Assembly (NCBI GenBank): GCA_965652425.1
Contig: CBFGVX010000011.1
Location: 1-57,947, forward strand
DNA length: 57,947 nt
DNA from: JANSXG01 sp965652425
GTDB taxonomy: Bacteria > Planctomycetota > Phycisphaerae > Phycisphaerales > UBA1924
Direction: 5' to 3'
Part shown: piece after piece, positions 18,312 to 28,217 of the stretch
How the letters are laid out: every line of letters starts with the position of its first letter
Position numbering within the stretch: the stretch's first letter is position 1
Made by a program: the position numbers and the translations under genes
Notes under the pieces: generated by a model
The model's input: the letters and a program-made list of their open reading frames with translations, nothing else
Databases searched by the model: none
What the model was told of the DNA's origin: nothing

Positions 18312-19034
18312 ATGACCACACCCACACCAACCCGCAATCGTTCTCAGGGCCGACGGCTGCTCGCGCTCGCTGCACCGATCGCCACCGGCGCGGTGCTCCT
18401 CTGGATCGCCGCGTTCGGCGGGCTCAACCTCGAACAGCCGGTCTGGGCCGAGGACTACCACGCCGATGTGCGCGAGTCCATCCACGCGATCCCCCAGCAG
18501 ATCGGTGACTGGATCGGCACCGACGATCCCGAGGTCACCCCCGCTCAGCAGCGCATCCTCAAGCCGAACATCATCCTGCAGCGCACCTACCGCCAGCCGG
18601 GGTCGAGCGATTACCTGCGCCTGCTCGTGGTGCACTGCAAGGACTCGCGGGACATGAACGGCCACTACCCGCGGATCTGCTACCCCAACACCGGCTGGTC
18701 GCTGAATTCGGCCGAGCCGATGTCGATCCGGCTCGGCGGCACGGCGATCCCGGCGACGCATTACAGTTTCTCCTCCATGCGCGACGGGCGCGATGTGGAG
18801 ATGTACAACATCAACTTCTTCATCCTGCCCGCGCGGGGCACGAACCTCGCCGCGGACATGACCGCGCTCGAGCGGTCGGCCCGGTCGGTCACGCACGCCG
18901 GGCTTGGGGCGGCGCAGGTGCAGATCATGAGCAACCAGCCGCTGAACACCGAGGAGTGGAAGCCGGTGATCGAGCGGTTTGTCCGGGCCGTGGAAGGTCC
19001 GATCGATGCCATCGTCCAGGGGGCCAGCCGATGA
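18312..19034 (+). CDS. EpsI-domain exosortase-associated protein
   Basis: A 240-residue protein with one N-terminal membrane segment (LLALAAPIATGAVLLWIAAF) and an extracytoplasmic EpsI/DUF3485-like domain. IPQQIGDWIGTD is the usual opening, and the family core is seen as GHYPRICYPNTGW (H.P..C.P..GW in relatives). EpsI proteins occur next to or fused with exosortases and are thought to assist them. ATG at 18312 is the first methionine upstream of the membrane segment. The stop overlaps the start of the Wzz/kinase gene. Confidence 0.88.
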   Translation: MTTPTPTRNRSQGRRLLALAAPIATGAVLLWIAAFGGLNLEQPVWAEDYHADVRESIHAIPQQIGDWIGTDDPEVTPAQQRILKPNIILQRTYRQPGSSDYLRLLVVHCKDSRDMNGHYPRICYPNTGWSLNSAEPMSIRLGGTAIPATHYSFSSMRDGRDVEMYNINFFILPARGTNLAADMTALERSARSVTHAGLGAAQVQIMSNQPLNTEEWKPVIERFVRAVEGPIDAIVQGASR

Positions 19035-21829
19035 ACGAGCGAACGATCACCGACGCGCCCGTGCAACCTACGGCTCCTGCGGTCTACGCCGAGGACCTGC
19101 CGGCTCCGGCCCCGAACCCGCTGCTGCTCGTGCACCGGCTGATGCGCGGTCGGTATCTCTACGCGATCGTTCTCGCTGCGCTGCTCGCGCCGATCGGCGC
19201 GGTGGCGGGGTACATGGCCATGCCCGGCAAGTTCGTGTCCACCTCGCAGATCCGGGTGCCCGTCGCGCTCGATCCGCTGCTGTATGAAGTTCGTGAACTC
19301 GGCGCGGGCGCGGGCGGTTACGATCGCGTGGTCGGCAACGAAGTCGAGCAGATGATGCGTCCCGAGCGGATGCGCGAGGCGGCGTCGCTGCTGAGCCGGT
19401 ATGTCAGCATCTATAACGAGGGGCTCGCACCCGGCCTGCCCGAGCACGCGCCCGAGGGGCGGGACTGGCGGATCGACGAGGCGCGACAGGCCGCCGCCCA
19501 GCTGATCCAGATCGCGTCCGATCCCGCCGCGTACCGGTCGCTGGAAGAAGACTGGGCCCTGCGATCGGCCTCCGGCGGCGAGATCCGACCGGCCACGATG
19601 ATCGAAGCGGTCGCGCCGTCGCGTCTGCTGACGCCGGTCGGGCAGCCCATGCCCGAACGGGACGAGATCGCGGAACTGACGGTGAACGATCTGGTCATCG
19701 ATCCTCGCACGGCGCGGCGAGTGATCCGCGAGTTCGTGGATGTGTTCCAGAACCCCACCTCGCCGCGACCGGCTCGGGGTCAGGAACCGCCGGTGGTGTG
19801 GGACTCCGGGCCCGGGGCGGCGGATCGGCTCAGCGCGATGGTCAGCGTGACGCCCCCACGCCGGTCCGAGCAGATCAGCATCACCGCCCAGTCCGACGAC
19901 CCACGCCTTGCCACGCTTGCGGCGAACGCCGTTCTCGTCACGCACCGGATCACTTCCCGCTATGCCGACATCGGCAAGCGCCTGCGCGACCTGCGCTCGC
20001 GTGAAACCCGGCTCGATGCCGAGCTTCGCACGCTTCGGCGCGATGTGATGGCCCTGCGCGAGGGGTACTCTGTCAATCCATCGGTCGCTCCAGCGAGATC
20101 GCAGAATTCCGAGGTGCCTTTCTCCCAGGATCCTCGATACACGGACCAGATCAAGAGCGGGCTGCGGGAGAACCCCGATGGCGTTCGACCGGCGGCCCTT
20201 CTCCGCATCCGATCCTCGGTGCCTCCGGACTCGCTGCTGGCCGAGGGCCACGCCATCTCGGGCGTTCTGGCCAGCGAGCTGCAATCGATCGAGCAGCGCA
20301 TCCAGGACCTCCAGCTCGCCACCGCCATCAACTCCGACACCGACGACGCCGCGCTCGAGCAGGCCGACACGCTTCTGCGCCAGCTGCGCACCGAGCAGCG
20401 CAACCTCGAACTGCGCATCGAGCGGACCAAGCAGGACCTCGGCCCGAACCACCGGAGTCTGCGAGGGTTGGAATCGCAGCTCGAGATCGCGAAGATCCGT
20501 GCCGACGAACGGGCGGCCGTGCTGCGGGCCCAGGTCGAACAGATCCGCGATGAGGCCACCGAAGAGGGCGACAGCACCTCCGAGTCGCTGCAGGCCGAAC
20601 TGGACGAACTCAACCGCCGGCGCGACGAGCGCCGGCGCGACATCGCGCTGGTCAACGACTGGATCCGCGTCATCCCCGATTCCATGCTCGACCTGATCGA
20701 GTATGAGAGCGAGCGGACCCGCACGGCCCGGCTGCTCGACGATGTCCGCCGGGAGCGCGAGCAGCTCGAGGTCGAGATGGTCAATCTCGAGGACGGCCGC
20801 TTCCAGTACTTCGCCGCGCAGGTCCCACGCAGTCCCAGTTCGGACAAGCGTATCCCGCTTGCCGCCGCCGGGTTCGCCGGTGCGGGCGGTCTGGGGTTCG
20901 TGCTGATCGCCGGCATCGGTTTCCTGGATCGACGCTACCGCTACATCGAAGAGGTCGAATCCAACCACAAGCTGCCGCCGGTCATCGGGGTGCTGCCGAT
21001 GCTGACGGGCAAGGCCCGCGATGCCGAGCAGTCCGAGGTGGCGTCGCTGACGGTGCACCACATCCGCAACATGCTCCTGCTCGACGGCTCTTCGCACAGC
21101 GCCCGCCGCAACGGAAGCGGGGGGGCGGCCGGTCGCGTGATCACCATCACCTCGGCCGGTCCCGGCGACGGGAAGACCAGCGTGGTCGTCGCTCTGGGCA
21201 TGTCCTTCGCGCAGGCCGGGTACCGCACGCTGGTCATCGATGCCGACCTGGTCGGACGCGGGCTGTCCTCGCACTTTGATGTCCGCAACCTGACCGGTCT
21301 GTCCGAGGCGCTGATGGCCGATCCGGGCCAGCCGGTCGTCGCCGAGCCGGAGCCGTCGATCACGCCCGGGCTGAGCGTGCTCAGCGCCGGCAACAACGAC
21401 TCGTTCCGACCCGAGCACATGGCCAGGGAGCGGTTTTCCGAGGTCGTCGAGCACTTCCGCTCGCGATTCGATGTCGTCCTGATCGACAGCGGCCCGCTGC
21501 TGGGCAGTCTCGAGGCGGGGCTGGCGACCCGGTCGGCGGATCGCATCGTGCTGGTGGTGGCTCGTGGCAGCGAGCAGCGGTCGGTCGCCGCCGTCGTGAA
21601 GCGCCTGCGCGATGCGGGCCTGCGCCGGGTTTCGCTCGTGTTCAACAAGGCCCTGCCCGAGGACATCGAGCAGAGCGTCAGCTACATCTCCATGCGTTCG
21701 CAGTCCATCCGCGCCGCCGACCAGTCGGGGCCGTCTCGCCGGACCGTCGCGCTGGCGCGCACGCTGCTCCCCGCGAGCGAATCGCCGGACTCCGCCTCCA
21801 GCCAGAAACCGGAGGAAGCCGCGAGGTGA
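19031..21829 (+). CDS. Wzz chain-length determinant fused to tyrosine autokinase-like ATPase
   Basis: A 932-residue fusion. A first membrane segment lies near residues 40-60 (YLYAIVLAALLAPIGAVAGYM), a long extracytoplasmic region with coiled-coil character follows, and a second membrane segment lies near 615-635. The C-terminal cytoplasmic P-loop domain has Walker A GPGDGKTS (about 710-717), Walker A' VIDADLVG (about 735) and Walker B VVLIDSGP (about 815), as in BY-kinases. The usual C-terminal Tyr cluster is missing: only one Tyr (SYISMR) lies in the last 70 residues. It likely controls polymer length and export. Kinase activity may be altered or target another protein. Confidence 0.9.
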   Translation: MNERTITDAPVQPTAPAVYAEDLPAPAPNPLLLVHRLMRGRYLYAIVLAALLAPIGAVAGYMAMPGKFVSTSQIRVPVALDPLLYEVRELGAGAGGYDRVVGNEVEQMMRPERMREAASLLSRYVSIYNEGLAPGLPEHAPEGRDWRIDEARQAAAQLIQIASDPAAYRSLEEDWALRSASGGEIRPATMIEAVAPSRLLTPVGQPMPERDEIAELTVNDLVIDPRTARRVIREFVDVFQNPTSPRPARGQEPPVVWDSGPGAADRLSAMVSVTPPRRSEQISITAQSDDPRLATLAANAVLVTHRITSRYADIGKRLRDLRSRETRLDAELRTLRRDVMALREGYSVNPSVAPARSQNSEVPFSQDPRYTDQIKSGLRENPDGVRPAALLRIRSSVPPDSLLAEGHAISGVLASELQSIEQRIQDLQLATAINSDTDDAALEQADTLLRQLRTEQRNLELRIERTKQDLGPNHRSLRGLESQLEIAKIRADERAAVLRAQVEQIRDEATEEGDSTSESLQAELDELNRRRDERRRDIALVNDWIRVIPDSMLDLIEYESERTRTARLLDDVRREREQLEVEMVNLEDGRFQYFAAQVPRSPSSDKRIPLAAAGFAGAGGLGFVLIAGIGFLDRRYRYIEEVESNHKLPPVIGVLPMLTGKARDAEQSEVASLTVHHIRNMLLLDGSSHSARRNGSGGAAGRVITITSAGPGDGKTSVVVALGMSFAQAGYRTLVIDADLVGRGLSSHFDVRNLTGLSEALMADPGQPVVAEPEPSITPGLSVLSAGNNDSFRPEHMARERFSEVVEHFRSRFDVVLIDSGPLLGSLEAGLATRSADRIVLVVARGSEQRSVAAVVKRLRDAGLRRVSLVFNKALPEDIEQSVSYISMRSQSIRAADQSGPSRRTVALARTLLPASESPDSASSQKPEEAAR

Positions 21830-23289
21830 CCAGCGTCCGCACGGACAACACGGTCACGCCCGGCCCGCCGCGCCCGAGCCCGGTCTCCGGCTGCGCTGAT
21901 CGAATCTGGGGGCTCGATCTGCTCACCGCCTACCGACTGTTCTGGGGCAGCCGGGGCGTGCAGATCGTTCGGCGCGGCTCGGCGGCCCAGTCTCGGGCCG
22001 TCCCCGTCGAGCGCAAAGGCCCCTCGCTGTACCTGCTCCTCGAGCCGGATTCGTTCGTGGACCTCGACCTCGAACCGCTGTCCCGCAAGCTCTCGTGGCT
22101 GCGCGTCGCCGCGATGCGCCTCCGGATCACCGAGCCGCACGCCGATGACTACACCGAGCGGATCGTCGCCGACGAGCGAGGGCGGCTGATCCGCATCGAA
22201 CGCAACTACGGTCGGCGCTTCCGCGCCTCCGCCCGCGCCTGGATCACCGCCGACCCGGTCATCGCCGAGAAGTGGTCCATCCTGACCCACCTTCGCGGCG
22301 GCGCGGCGTGGCGATGGCTGCACGAGTCGGTCGGACGCCACCGCGTCGGGTCCGCCGAGGTTCGCGGCTCGGTCTTCGACGCCCGCTCCCGCGAGGGCCA
22401 GCGCGCCTGCGTGGAGTCCCTGCTCGCGCAGTGGGACCGGCCCGCGCCGATCATCGAGCAGGTCTACGAGTCGCACCCGGCCGTCTGGGTCCACGAAACG
22501 GCCACCGTCCATCCCGACGCCCGTCTCATCGGGCCCCTGTGGATCGGAGCCGGTGTGAACATCGGACCCCACACCATCGTCGGGCCCGACATCATTGCCG
22601 ATCAGCAGCCCTGCACGCAGGCCGACCGCATCGACTGGGCCGACCTCCGGCGCGTGAACTACCTCCTCCAGCTCCCGACCGTGCGTCGATCGCGCTTCGG
22701 CGATGCATCGAAGCGCGCGTTCGACATCGTCGCTGCGCTTTTCGCCCTGCTGATCACCCTGCCCATCTATCCCGTGGCCATGCTCCTGATCTGGCGCGAG
22801 GACGGCCGGCCCTTCTTCTTTGCCCACACCCGCCAGACCCGCGGCGGGCGGAACTTCCCGTGCTGGAAATTCCGCACCATGCGCAAGGACGCCGAGGCCA
22901 TGAAAGCCCAGCTCATGAAGGAAAACCAGGTCGACGGACCCCAGTTCTTCATCGCCAACGATCCGCGACTGCTCAAATGCGGCAAGCTGCTCCGGCGCCT
23001 GCAGATCGATGAACTGCCCCAGTTCTGGAATGTGCTCGTCGGGCACATGTCCATCGTCGGCCCCCGGCCGAGCCCGGACAAGGAAAACCAGTACTGCCCG
23101 ACCTGGCGCGAGGCCCGCCTCTCGGTCCGGCCCGGCATCACCGGTCTGTGGCAGGTGAAGCGCACCCGGGTCGCCGAGACCGACTTCCAGGAATGGATCC
23201 GCTACGACCTCGAGTATGTCCGCAGGCGAAGCTGGAAACTGGATCTCTGGATCATCGTGCAGACCGTCAAAACCATCATCAGGGGCTGA
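21826..23289 (+). CDS. Sugar-1-phosphate transferase fused to an N-terminal region with hexapeptide repeats
   Basis: A 487-residue protein starting at GTG, overlapping the upstream TGA. Residues about 285-487 are a bacterial sugar transferase domain (WbaP/PglC family): one membrane helix, FFFAHTRQTRGGRNFPCWKFRTM, IDELPQFWNVLVGHMSIVGP and RPGITGLWQVK. This domain primes synthesis by moving a sugar phosphate to undecaprenyl phosphate. The N-terminal 280 residues lack the four or five membrane helices seen in WbaP-type enzymes. Instead they include a hexapeptide-like segment (WVHETATVHPDARLIGPLWI, then GAGVNIGPHTIVGPDII) near residues 215-250. This is an unusual fusion. Confidence 0.9.
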   Translation: MTSVRTDNTVTPGPPRPSPVSGCADRIWGLDLLTAYRLFWGSRGVQIVRRGSAAQSRAVPVERKGPSLYLLLEPDSFVDLDLEPLSRKLSWLRVAAMRLRITEPHADDYTERIVADERGRLIRIERNYGRRFRASARAWITADPVIAEKWSILTHLRGGAAWRWLHESVGRHRVGSAEVRGSVFDARSREGQRACVESLLAQWDRPAPIIEQVYESHPAVWVHETATVHPDARLIGPLWIGAGVNIGPHTIVGPDIIADQQPCTQADRIDWADLRRVNYLLQLPTVRRSRFGDASKRAFDIVAALFALLITLPIYPVAMLLIWREDGRPFFFAHTRQTRGGRNFPCWKFRTMRKDAEAMKAQLMKENQVDGPQFFIANDPRLLKCGKLLRRLQIDELPQFWNVLVGHMSIVGPRPSPDKENQYCPTWREARLSVRPGITGLWQVKRTRVAETDFQEWIRYDLEYVRRRSWKLDLWIIVQTVKTIIRG

Positions 23290-23382
23290 TCGCGGGTGAG
23301 CGTCGCCCGCTCGGCGGCCCTCCCCGTACCATGCCCGTTCTCTCTTCTCTCCCGCCGAATTCTCAGTTCAGGAAAGAGCACC

Positions 23383-26300
23383 ATGAGTCTCAGCAGGCGC
23401 GCCCGCAAGCAGCTCATCGCCCTCGTCGTCCTTGTTGTCCTCGTCCTCGTCGTCGGGGTGGGCGGCAACCAGCTCCGCCTGGCCATGCGCGCCTCCGACG
23501 CCGCCGAGGGGCTCAAACTCGGCACCGCCGCGTTCGAGCGGGGCGAGTACGCCGAAGCATTGAGCCAGTTCAACCGGTACTTCAAGGTTCCCGAGCACCA
23601 GACCAACGCCGATGTGATCTACATGCACGCCAAGTCCCGGCTGGAGACCCCCCAGGACGGCGGCGTGCACTACCGCACCGCACTCGGTCTGGCCCGGCGC
23701 GCGGTCGATAACGATCCCGATTCGGTCCGCAACCGCCTGCTCGTTCTGGAGACGCTGATCCGCTCGCGTGGCGGTTCGCTGCCCGACATCCTCTCCGAGA
23801 TCGACTCGGTGCTCGAACTGGATCCGCGCCGGACCGACCTGCGTCTGTACCGGGCCGATGTGCTGCTCGCGAGCGAACGCCCCGACGACGCATTGAACGA
23901 GCTGCGCTCGATCATCGCGCGCGACCCGTCGAGCATCGAGGCGATGGACCGCATCAACCGGATCCTGATTTCGCGGCCCGCGGAATACAACGCATGGGTC
24001 GCCTCGCTCGACCAGAAGGCCCAGGACAACCCCGAGGTCGCGGCCTTTGACATCGCCCGGATCCACGCGCGCGTGATCCTGATCAATACCGGCTCGCGCG
24101 ACAACGCCGGTTCGGCCATCGCCGCTTCACGGACCATGACTGCCTACGACATCCTCACCCAGTCCCTTCTGCAGCGGAGCGTGGCGGATGTCGGTGTCTT
24201 CCGCGCAGCGCTCGCCGCCTGCGATGAGGTCGAGCGGGCGATCCGCTTCACTCGACCGGTCATTCAGGATGAAGCGCAGGCGACCCAGGACCGCCTCGAA
24301 GCGGTCGATGCCGCCGCCCGCGGCTTCGTCGCCGCGCACACCGGGCTGGACGACGAGGATCCCGTTCTCGACGCGGATCGGGCCCAGTTCGTTCTGGCCG
24401 CCATGGAGTGGCTGTGGACGAGCGACCGGGGTGATCTGTTCACCCGAATGGCTGAAGCGTGGCGTGATGGAAACCCAGAGATCAGCACAGATCCGGCCCA
24501 GGTGGCCGTCGAAGCGTTGATCGCTCTGACCGGTGCTCTTCCCGAGGAACAACTGATCGAACTGCCCGAGCGGTCGACCTCGCTCGCGGCGAACTTGTGG
24601 CTCAAGCTCTCCAGGGCCTCGGTCCTGCTGCGCGATCGGGAGATCACCGAACTCGCCGAGGTTCTCAATAGCGCTGTCGAGACCGCCGAGGCGATCGACA
24701 ATTCTATCCGGTTCACACCGGCTCCCACCGACCAGCGAGCCACGGTATCCTTCCTTGCCGAGGCCGCCATGCCGGCGCTGGCGCTGCTGAGGGCGGAGGC
24801 CGCGTTCGCCTCGGGCGACACCGCCCGGGCCATGAGTCTCTGGAGAGACGCCGCGATGCTTCGCCGGGTCTGGGACCAGCCGGCGCTGCAACTGCTCAGC
24901 GCTCTGCGCGACCGGGGAAGCATCATCGAATCCGAGCAGATGTCTGGGGAGTCGATGCTCCGGGGCGCCACGATCGGCACCGGACTGAGCATGATCGATG
25001 CGCGGGTGCAGCAGTACGCGCTGGGCCTGATTCCCTACGACACCGCCGAGATGGCGCTGCGCGAGTTGCGCAACGCCGGATTGCCCGAGGCACCGATCGC
25101 GGTGGCCGATTTCCGGCTCGCTCTCGTCGCCTCGATGATCGACCCCGCTCGCCGCGAGCAGCGCCTGGAGCAGGCCGCCGAGGCCTTGGCTTCCACCGCC
25201 GAGCAAGCCGTCGAGGAAACCCTGACCGCTCAGGTGCTTGTCCGCATGCTCGGCGCTGCCCAGGAATACGGGATGCTCGGCAATCCTTCGCTGATCCCCG
25301 CTTCGGTGCGAGACACGAGTCTGCGCGCCATCGACACGCACTTCGCTGCCATGGACCCCGAAAGCAAGTACATCGCTTCGACCGTGGAGGTCGCGCTGAC
25401 CGGCAGTTACGGGGCGACGCTCGCGCGGTTCTCGGCTGAGGTTCGGCGTTTGCGCGAAGATCCTTCCGCCCTCGAACCGCTCCGATTCGAGAACGAGCGG
25501 GTCCTTGCACAGCTCACCGCGGATCTGGCCCGAACCTATCAGGCGCTCGCGGACGAGGCCTACGAGCGCACGCTCTCGCTTGCCGAGTCGAATCCGGATA
25601 ACGCCGCGGCTCAACTGCTGTTCATCGAATCCCTGCTCCGCGCGGGCGAGGTGCCTCCCGCACGCGCCGAGCCACTCACCGATGCGCTCGAACGGCTCAA
25701 GGCGATCCTCGGCCCCAAGAGCTACACCTACAACCTTGCTGAGTCCCGGCGACTGTACGCCAACCCCCAGACCCGCACCCCCGAGGTCGCCCGCCAGGAG
25801 ATCATCACCCGCCTCGATCCGTTCGTGGAGGGGCAACAGTCCGCGACCGCGCCGGTCGAGGTGCTGCATCTGGTGTCTCGCTGGTGGGCGCTGCTGCCCA
25901 ACTCGCTGGACCGCCGCCTGACCTACCTGCGTCGTGCCCTGCGGACCAGCCAGACCGCCTGGGGCATCTACCCCGATCTGGTCAGCGCCCTCGCCGAAAG
26001 CAACGCCTGGGATGAAGCGGCGACCGTCCTCGTGCAGTGGGGGCGCCAGCTCACGCCGCCGCAGGGCCTGCTCGCCCAGCGCCGAGATCTCGCCCAGGTC
26101 GTGGGCGAGCGGTGGACCGGCATCGCCGCCGCCTCCGGAGAGGATCAGGCCAATCGAACGCTCGACGAGATCTGGGCGGTCGCCATCCGCGACGCACTGG
26201 ATCTGGAAGCCGCCACGGGCGATCCGGTCGACACCCTTCGTACCGCTCAGATTCTGCTTGCCGCACCCGATGGCCAAGTCTCACGCGCCGCCGCGGCTTC

Positions 26301-27849
26301 CGTGCTTGGCTGGGATCAGCCCGCCCTGGACCGCATCGTCGCCGCCCGTCAGTCCGCTCTGGATCGCGGCAGCACGGTTCCGGATGCGAGCCTCGCCGCG
26401 GCCGTCTCCAAGGCCCGCGATCTGCTCGGCAGCCCGCCTGCAGAGGGCGGGTTCGATGCGGATCAACTCCAGGTGCTCGCGAGGGCGGCACAAATCATCG
26501 CCAACCACGCGACCCTCGCGCGATTCTCGATGGAGATCGCTCTGGGGGATCGAGCCCCGACCGAATCGATGAATGTTCTTGCTCCGGATCCGCAGGCCGG
26601 GCTGGATGCGCTGGCCTGGGCCCTCGAAGGCGCCTCGCCCGAACTTGTCGACCGCGCGAGAGGCCTGTTCTTCGCGACCGCGTATCAGCCCGAAACCTGG
26701 GCCGGGTGGGAAGATCAGGCCCGCAGCGCGATGCTGTCCGCGGCACGAACCGGGCAGCTCACCGAGCCCGAACGGCGCGCGCTCGTGTACCCGCTCTCCC
26801 AACTCGGCGAGATCGACGCCGCCATCGAACTCCAGCGGACGCTCGCACAGGAAGGCGGTGCCGACGAGAGCAGCCGACTCACCGATGTGGTCGCCATTGC
26901 CGAGATTCTGCGAGACGCGGGACAGACGCAGGCGGCGTACGAAGCGATCACGAACCTCCCCGAAACGCAGCGAAACCAGTTGATTTCAGACACCGTCGCG
27001 CCGGGTACGCAGGCCCTGGTTGCGCTGCTCGAACTCGAAACCGCTCAGCCCCAGACCCCGGTGACGACCGCCTTTGCCCGGCGCGTGATCGATCAGCCCC
27101 GCGAGATGCTCGCGGCGTTCGGCCTCGCGATCGAATCCGCCGCCGGATCGCAGCCACGCCTCACCTTGCTGCGCCTGGTCAGCGATGAACTGGCCGAGCG
27201 ATCGGCTTCCCGCCCCCAGGAAGGCGAATTCCGGCCCGCCATCGCGATTCTGTGGTTCACCGCGGCGACCGCGGCCCGCGAAGACGACCCGCTGCGGAGC
27301 CAACTGCTCTCTGAAGTCATCGCGCGGATGGATGTGGTGGGGCAGATTCCCAACGACGAGGCACGCCTGTTCGCGTACCGTCACAAGGCATATTGCGAGA
27401 TCGAACTCGGGCGTTTGGATGCCGGTATCCGCAACTACCGGCAGGCGATCGAATTGGACGGGGAGGACCCCGCCACACTGAACAACCTGGCCGATGCGCT
27501 CAACCGCCGGGGTCAGGCCGCCGAAGCGGTCGGGTACGCCCAGCGAGCCATCGAGAGTGCGACCGAGCAGGGATTCCCTCACGGCGTGGTCTCGATTTTC
27601 CACGATACCCTGGGCAAATCTCATCTGGCGATCGGCGCTGTGGATGAGGCCCTGATCGTGCTGCGGACCGCGATTGACCTGGATTCGGGGAATATCCCCG
27701 CCCGGATCAGTCTGGCGGAGGCACAAGTCGCTGCCGGTGAGTCGGCTGAGGCGGTGCGCGCGACGCTGGAGCCGATCGGTCCCGCCGCTGAGCAGGATCT
27801 GATCGAAGCGAACCGCGATCGACTCAGCGCCCTTCGCGATCGGCTCTGA
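23383..27849 (+). CDS. Very large TPR protein of the exosortase locus
   Basis: A 1488-residue protein with an N-terminal membrane segment (LIALVVLVVLVLVVGVG, residues about 11-28) and otherwise helical, TPR-like sequence. Clear units are FERGEYAEALSQFNRYF near the start and, near the end, LGRLDAGIRNYRQAIELDG followed by PATLNNLADALNRRGQAAEA and AIGAVDEALIVLRTAIDLD. It occupies the position of the large TPR proteins (PrsT-like) of other exosortase systems, which are thought to organise export. It is not a lipoprotein: no lipobox is present. A strong terminator follows at 27878. Function beyond scaffold is unknown. Confidence 0.85.
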   Translation: MSLSRRARKQLIALVVLVVLVLVVGVGGNQLRLAMRASDAAEGLKLGTAAFERGEYAEALSQFNRYFKVPEHQTNADVIYMHAKSRLETPQDGGVHYRTALGLARRAVDNDPDSVRNRLLVLETLIRSRGGSLPDILSEIDSVLELDPRRTDLRLYRADVLLASERPDDALNELRSIIARDPSSIEAMDRINRILISRPAEYNAWVASLDQKAQDNPEVAAFDIARIHARVILINTGSRDNAGSAIAASRTMTAYDILTQSLLQRSVADVGVFRAALAACDEVERAIRFTRPVIQDEAQATQDRLEAVDAAARGFVAAHTGLDDEDPVLDADRAQFVLAAMEWLWTSDRGDLFTRMAEAWRDGNPEISTDPAQVAVEALIALTGALPEEQLIELPERSTSLAANLWLKLSRASVLLRDREITELAEVLNSAVETAEAIDNSIRFTPAPTDQRATVSFLAEAAMPALALLRAEAAFASGDTARAMSLWRDAAMLRRVWDQPALQLLSALRDRGSIIESEQMSGESMLRGATIGTGLSMIDARVQQYALGLIPYDTAEMALRELRNAGLPEAPIAVADFRLALVASMIDPARREQRLEQAAEALASTAEQAVEETLTAQVLVRMLGAAQEYGMLGNPSLIPASVRDTSLRAIDTHFAAMDPESKYIASTVEVALTGSYGATLARFSAEVRRLREDPSALEPLRFENERVLAQLTADLARTYQALADEAYERTLSLAESNPDNAAAQLLFIESLLRAGEVPPARAEPLTDALERLKAILGPKSYTYNLAESRRLYANPQTRTPEVARQEIITRLDPFVEGQQSATAPVEVLHLVSRWWALLPNSLDRRLTYLRRALRTSQTAWGIYPDLVSALAESNAWDEAATVLVQWGRQLTPPQGLLAQRRDLAQVVGERWTGIAAASGEDQANRTLDEIWAVAIRDALDLEAATGDPVDTLRTAQILLAAPDGQVSRAAAASVLGWDQPALDRIVAARQSALDRGSTVPDASLAAAVSKARDLLGSPPAEGGFDADQLQVLARAAQIIANHATLARFSMEIALGDRAPTESMNVLAPDPQAGLDALAWALEGASPELVDRARGLFFATAYQPETWAGWEDQARSAMLSAARTGQLTEPERRALVYPLSQLGEIDAAIELQRTLAQEGGADESSRLTDVVAIAEILRDAGQTQAAYEAITNLPETQRNQLISDTVAPGTQALVALLELETAQPQTPVTTAFARRVIDQPREMLAAFGLAIESAAGSQPRLTLLRLVSDELAERSASRPQEGEFRPAIAILWFTAATAAREDDPLRSQLLSEVIARMDVVGQIPNDEARLFAYRHKAYCEIELGRLDAGIRNYRQAIELDGEDPATLNNLADALNRRGQAAEAVGYAQRAIESATEQGFPHGVVSIFHDTLGKSHLAIGAVDEALIVLRTAIDLDSGNIPARISLAEAQVAAGESAEAVRATLEPIGPAAEQDLIEANRDRLSALRDRL

Positions 27850-27877
27850 CTCGCCCCCCGTGAACCTGTCTCACGCC

Positions 27878-27900
27878 GTACCCCTTTTTGGGGTACTTTT
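27878..27900 (+). terminator. Rho-independent terminator after the TPR gene
   Basis: Perfect inverted repeat GTACCCC / GGGGTAC (27878-27884 and 27890-27896) around a TTTTT loop, followed by TTTTGTT. It lies about 30 bases after the TPR stop codon and separates the biosynthesis operon from the substrate genes. Confidence 0.85.
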
Positions 27901-28217
27901 GTTACAGCAGTGCCATGCTGCCTCCATGAGCGAGGGTTTTCCCCTGCTCGGGGGAAAGGCGATGCCTCAGCGTCCGATAATATATTTATCTGGACCTTGT
28001 GCACCGGGTCCCCGGTACTGCGAACGGGGTCTGCAATCGCGGGTTCCGGAGTGTGCGAATCTCGCAAATACCGGATAAATACAAGGTAATTTTCGTCCGG
28101 GCGTTTGCATTCATATGGGTTACCGGTACCATATTGGCATGGCCCGTGAGAAAGGCCGGGACCCAGCATGTTGCTCGGTCCGCTCTGGTTGGTTCGAAAA
28201 GACTTGGAGGAATTGAG
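27901..28217 (+). promoter_or_regulatory. Long A/T-rich leader region upstream of the first substrate gene, with several dyads
   Basis: About 320 bases without a gene. It contains a hairpin TTTCCCC / GGGGAAA with a six-base loop (27938-27957). ATTTATCTGG directly followed by ACCTTGT (27984-28000) is mirrored by CCGGATAAAT directly followed by ACAAGGT (28071-28087), each half being the near-exact reverse complement of its counterpart. A GGAGG ribosome-binding site lies at 28206-28210. The dyads could be activator sites for the NtrC-type regulator at 31697 or part of a structured leader. I found no convincing sigma-54 -24/-12 element here. Confidence 0.45.

Noticed and set aside
18761..21454. 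A minus-strand open frame of about 900 codons opposite the Wzz/kinase gene
   Set aside because: It is antisense to a protein with clear Walker motifs. Long antisense frames are expected in GC-rich coding DNA; its residues (Asp, His, Gly, Arg heavy) show no domain.
28100..28180. Sigma-54-like elements before substrate gene 1 (TGGCAT... at about 28135 and TTGC at 28171)
   Set aside because: Neither has both the GG and the GC at the right distance; only one half of the consensus is present in each case.
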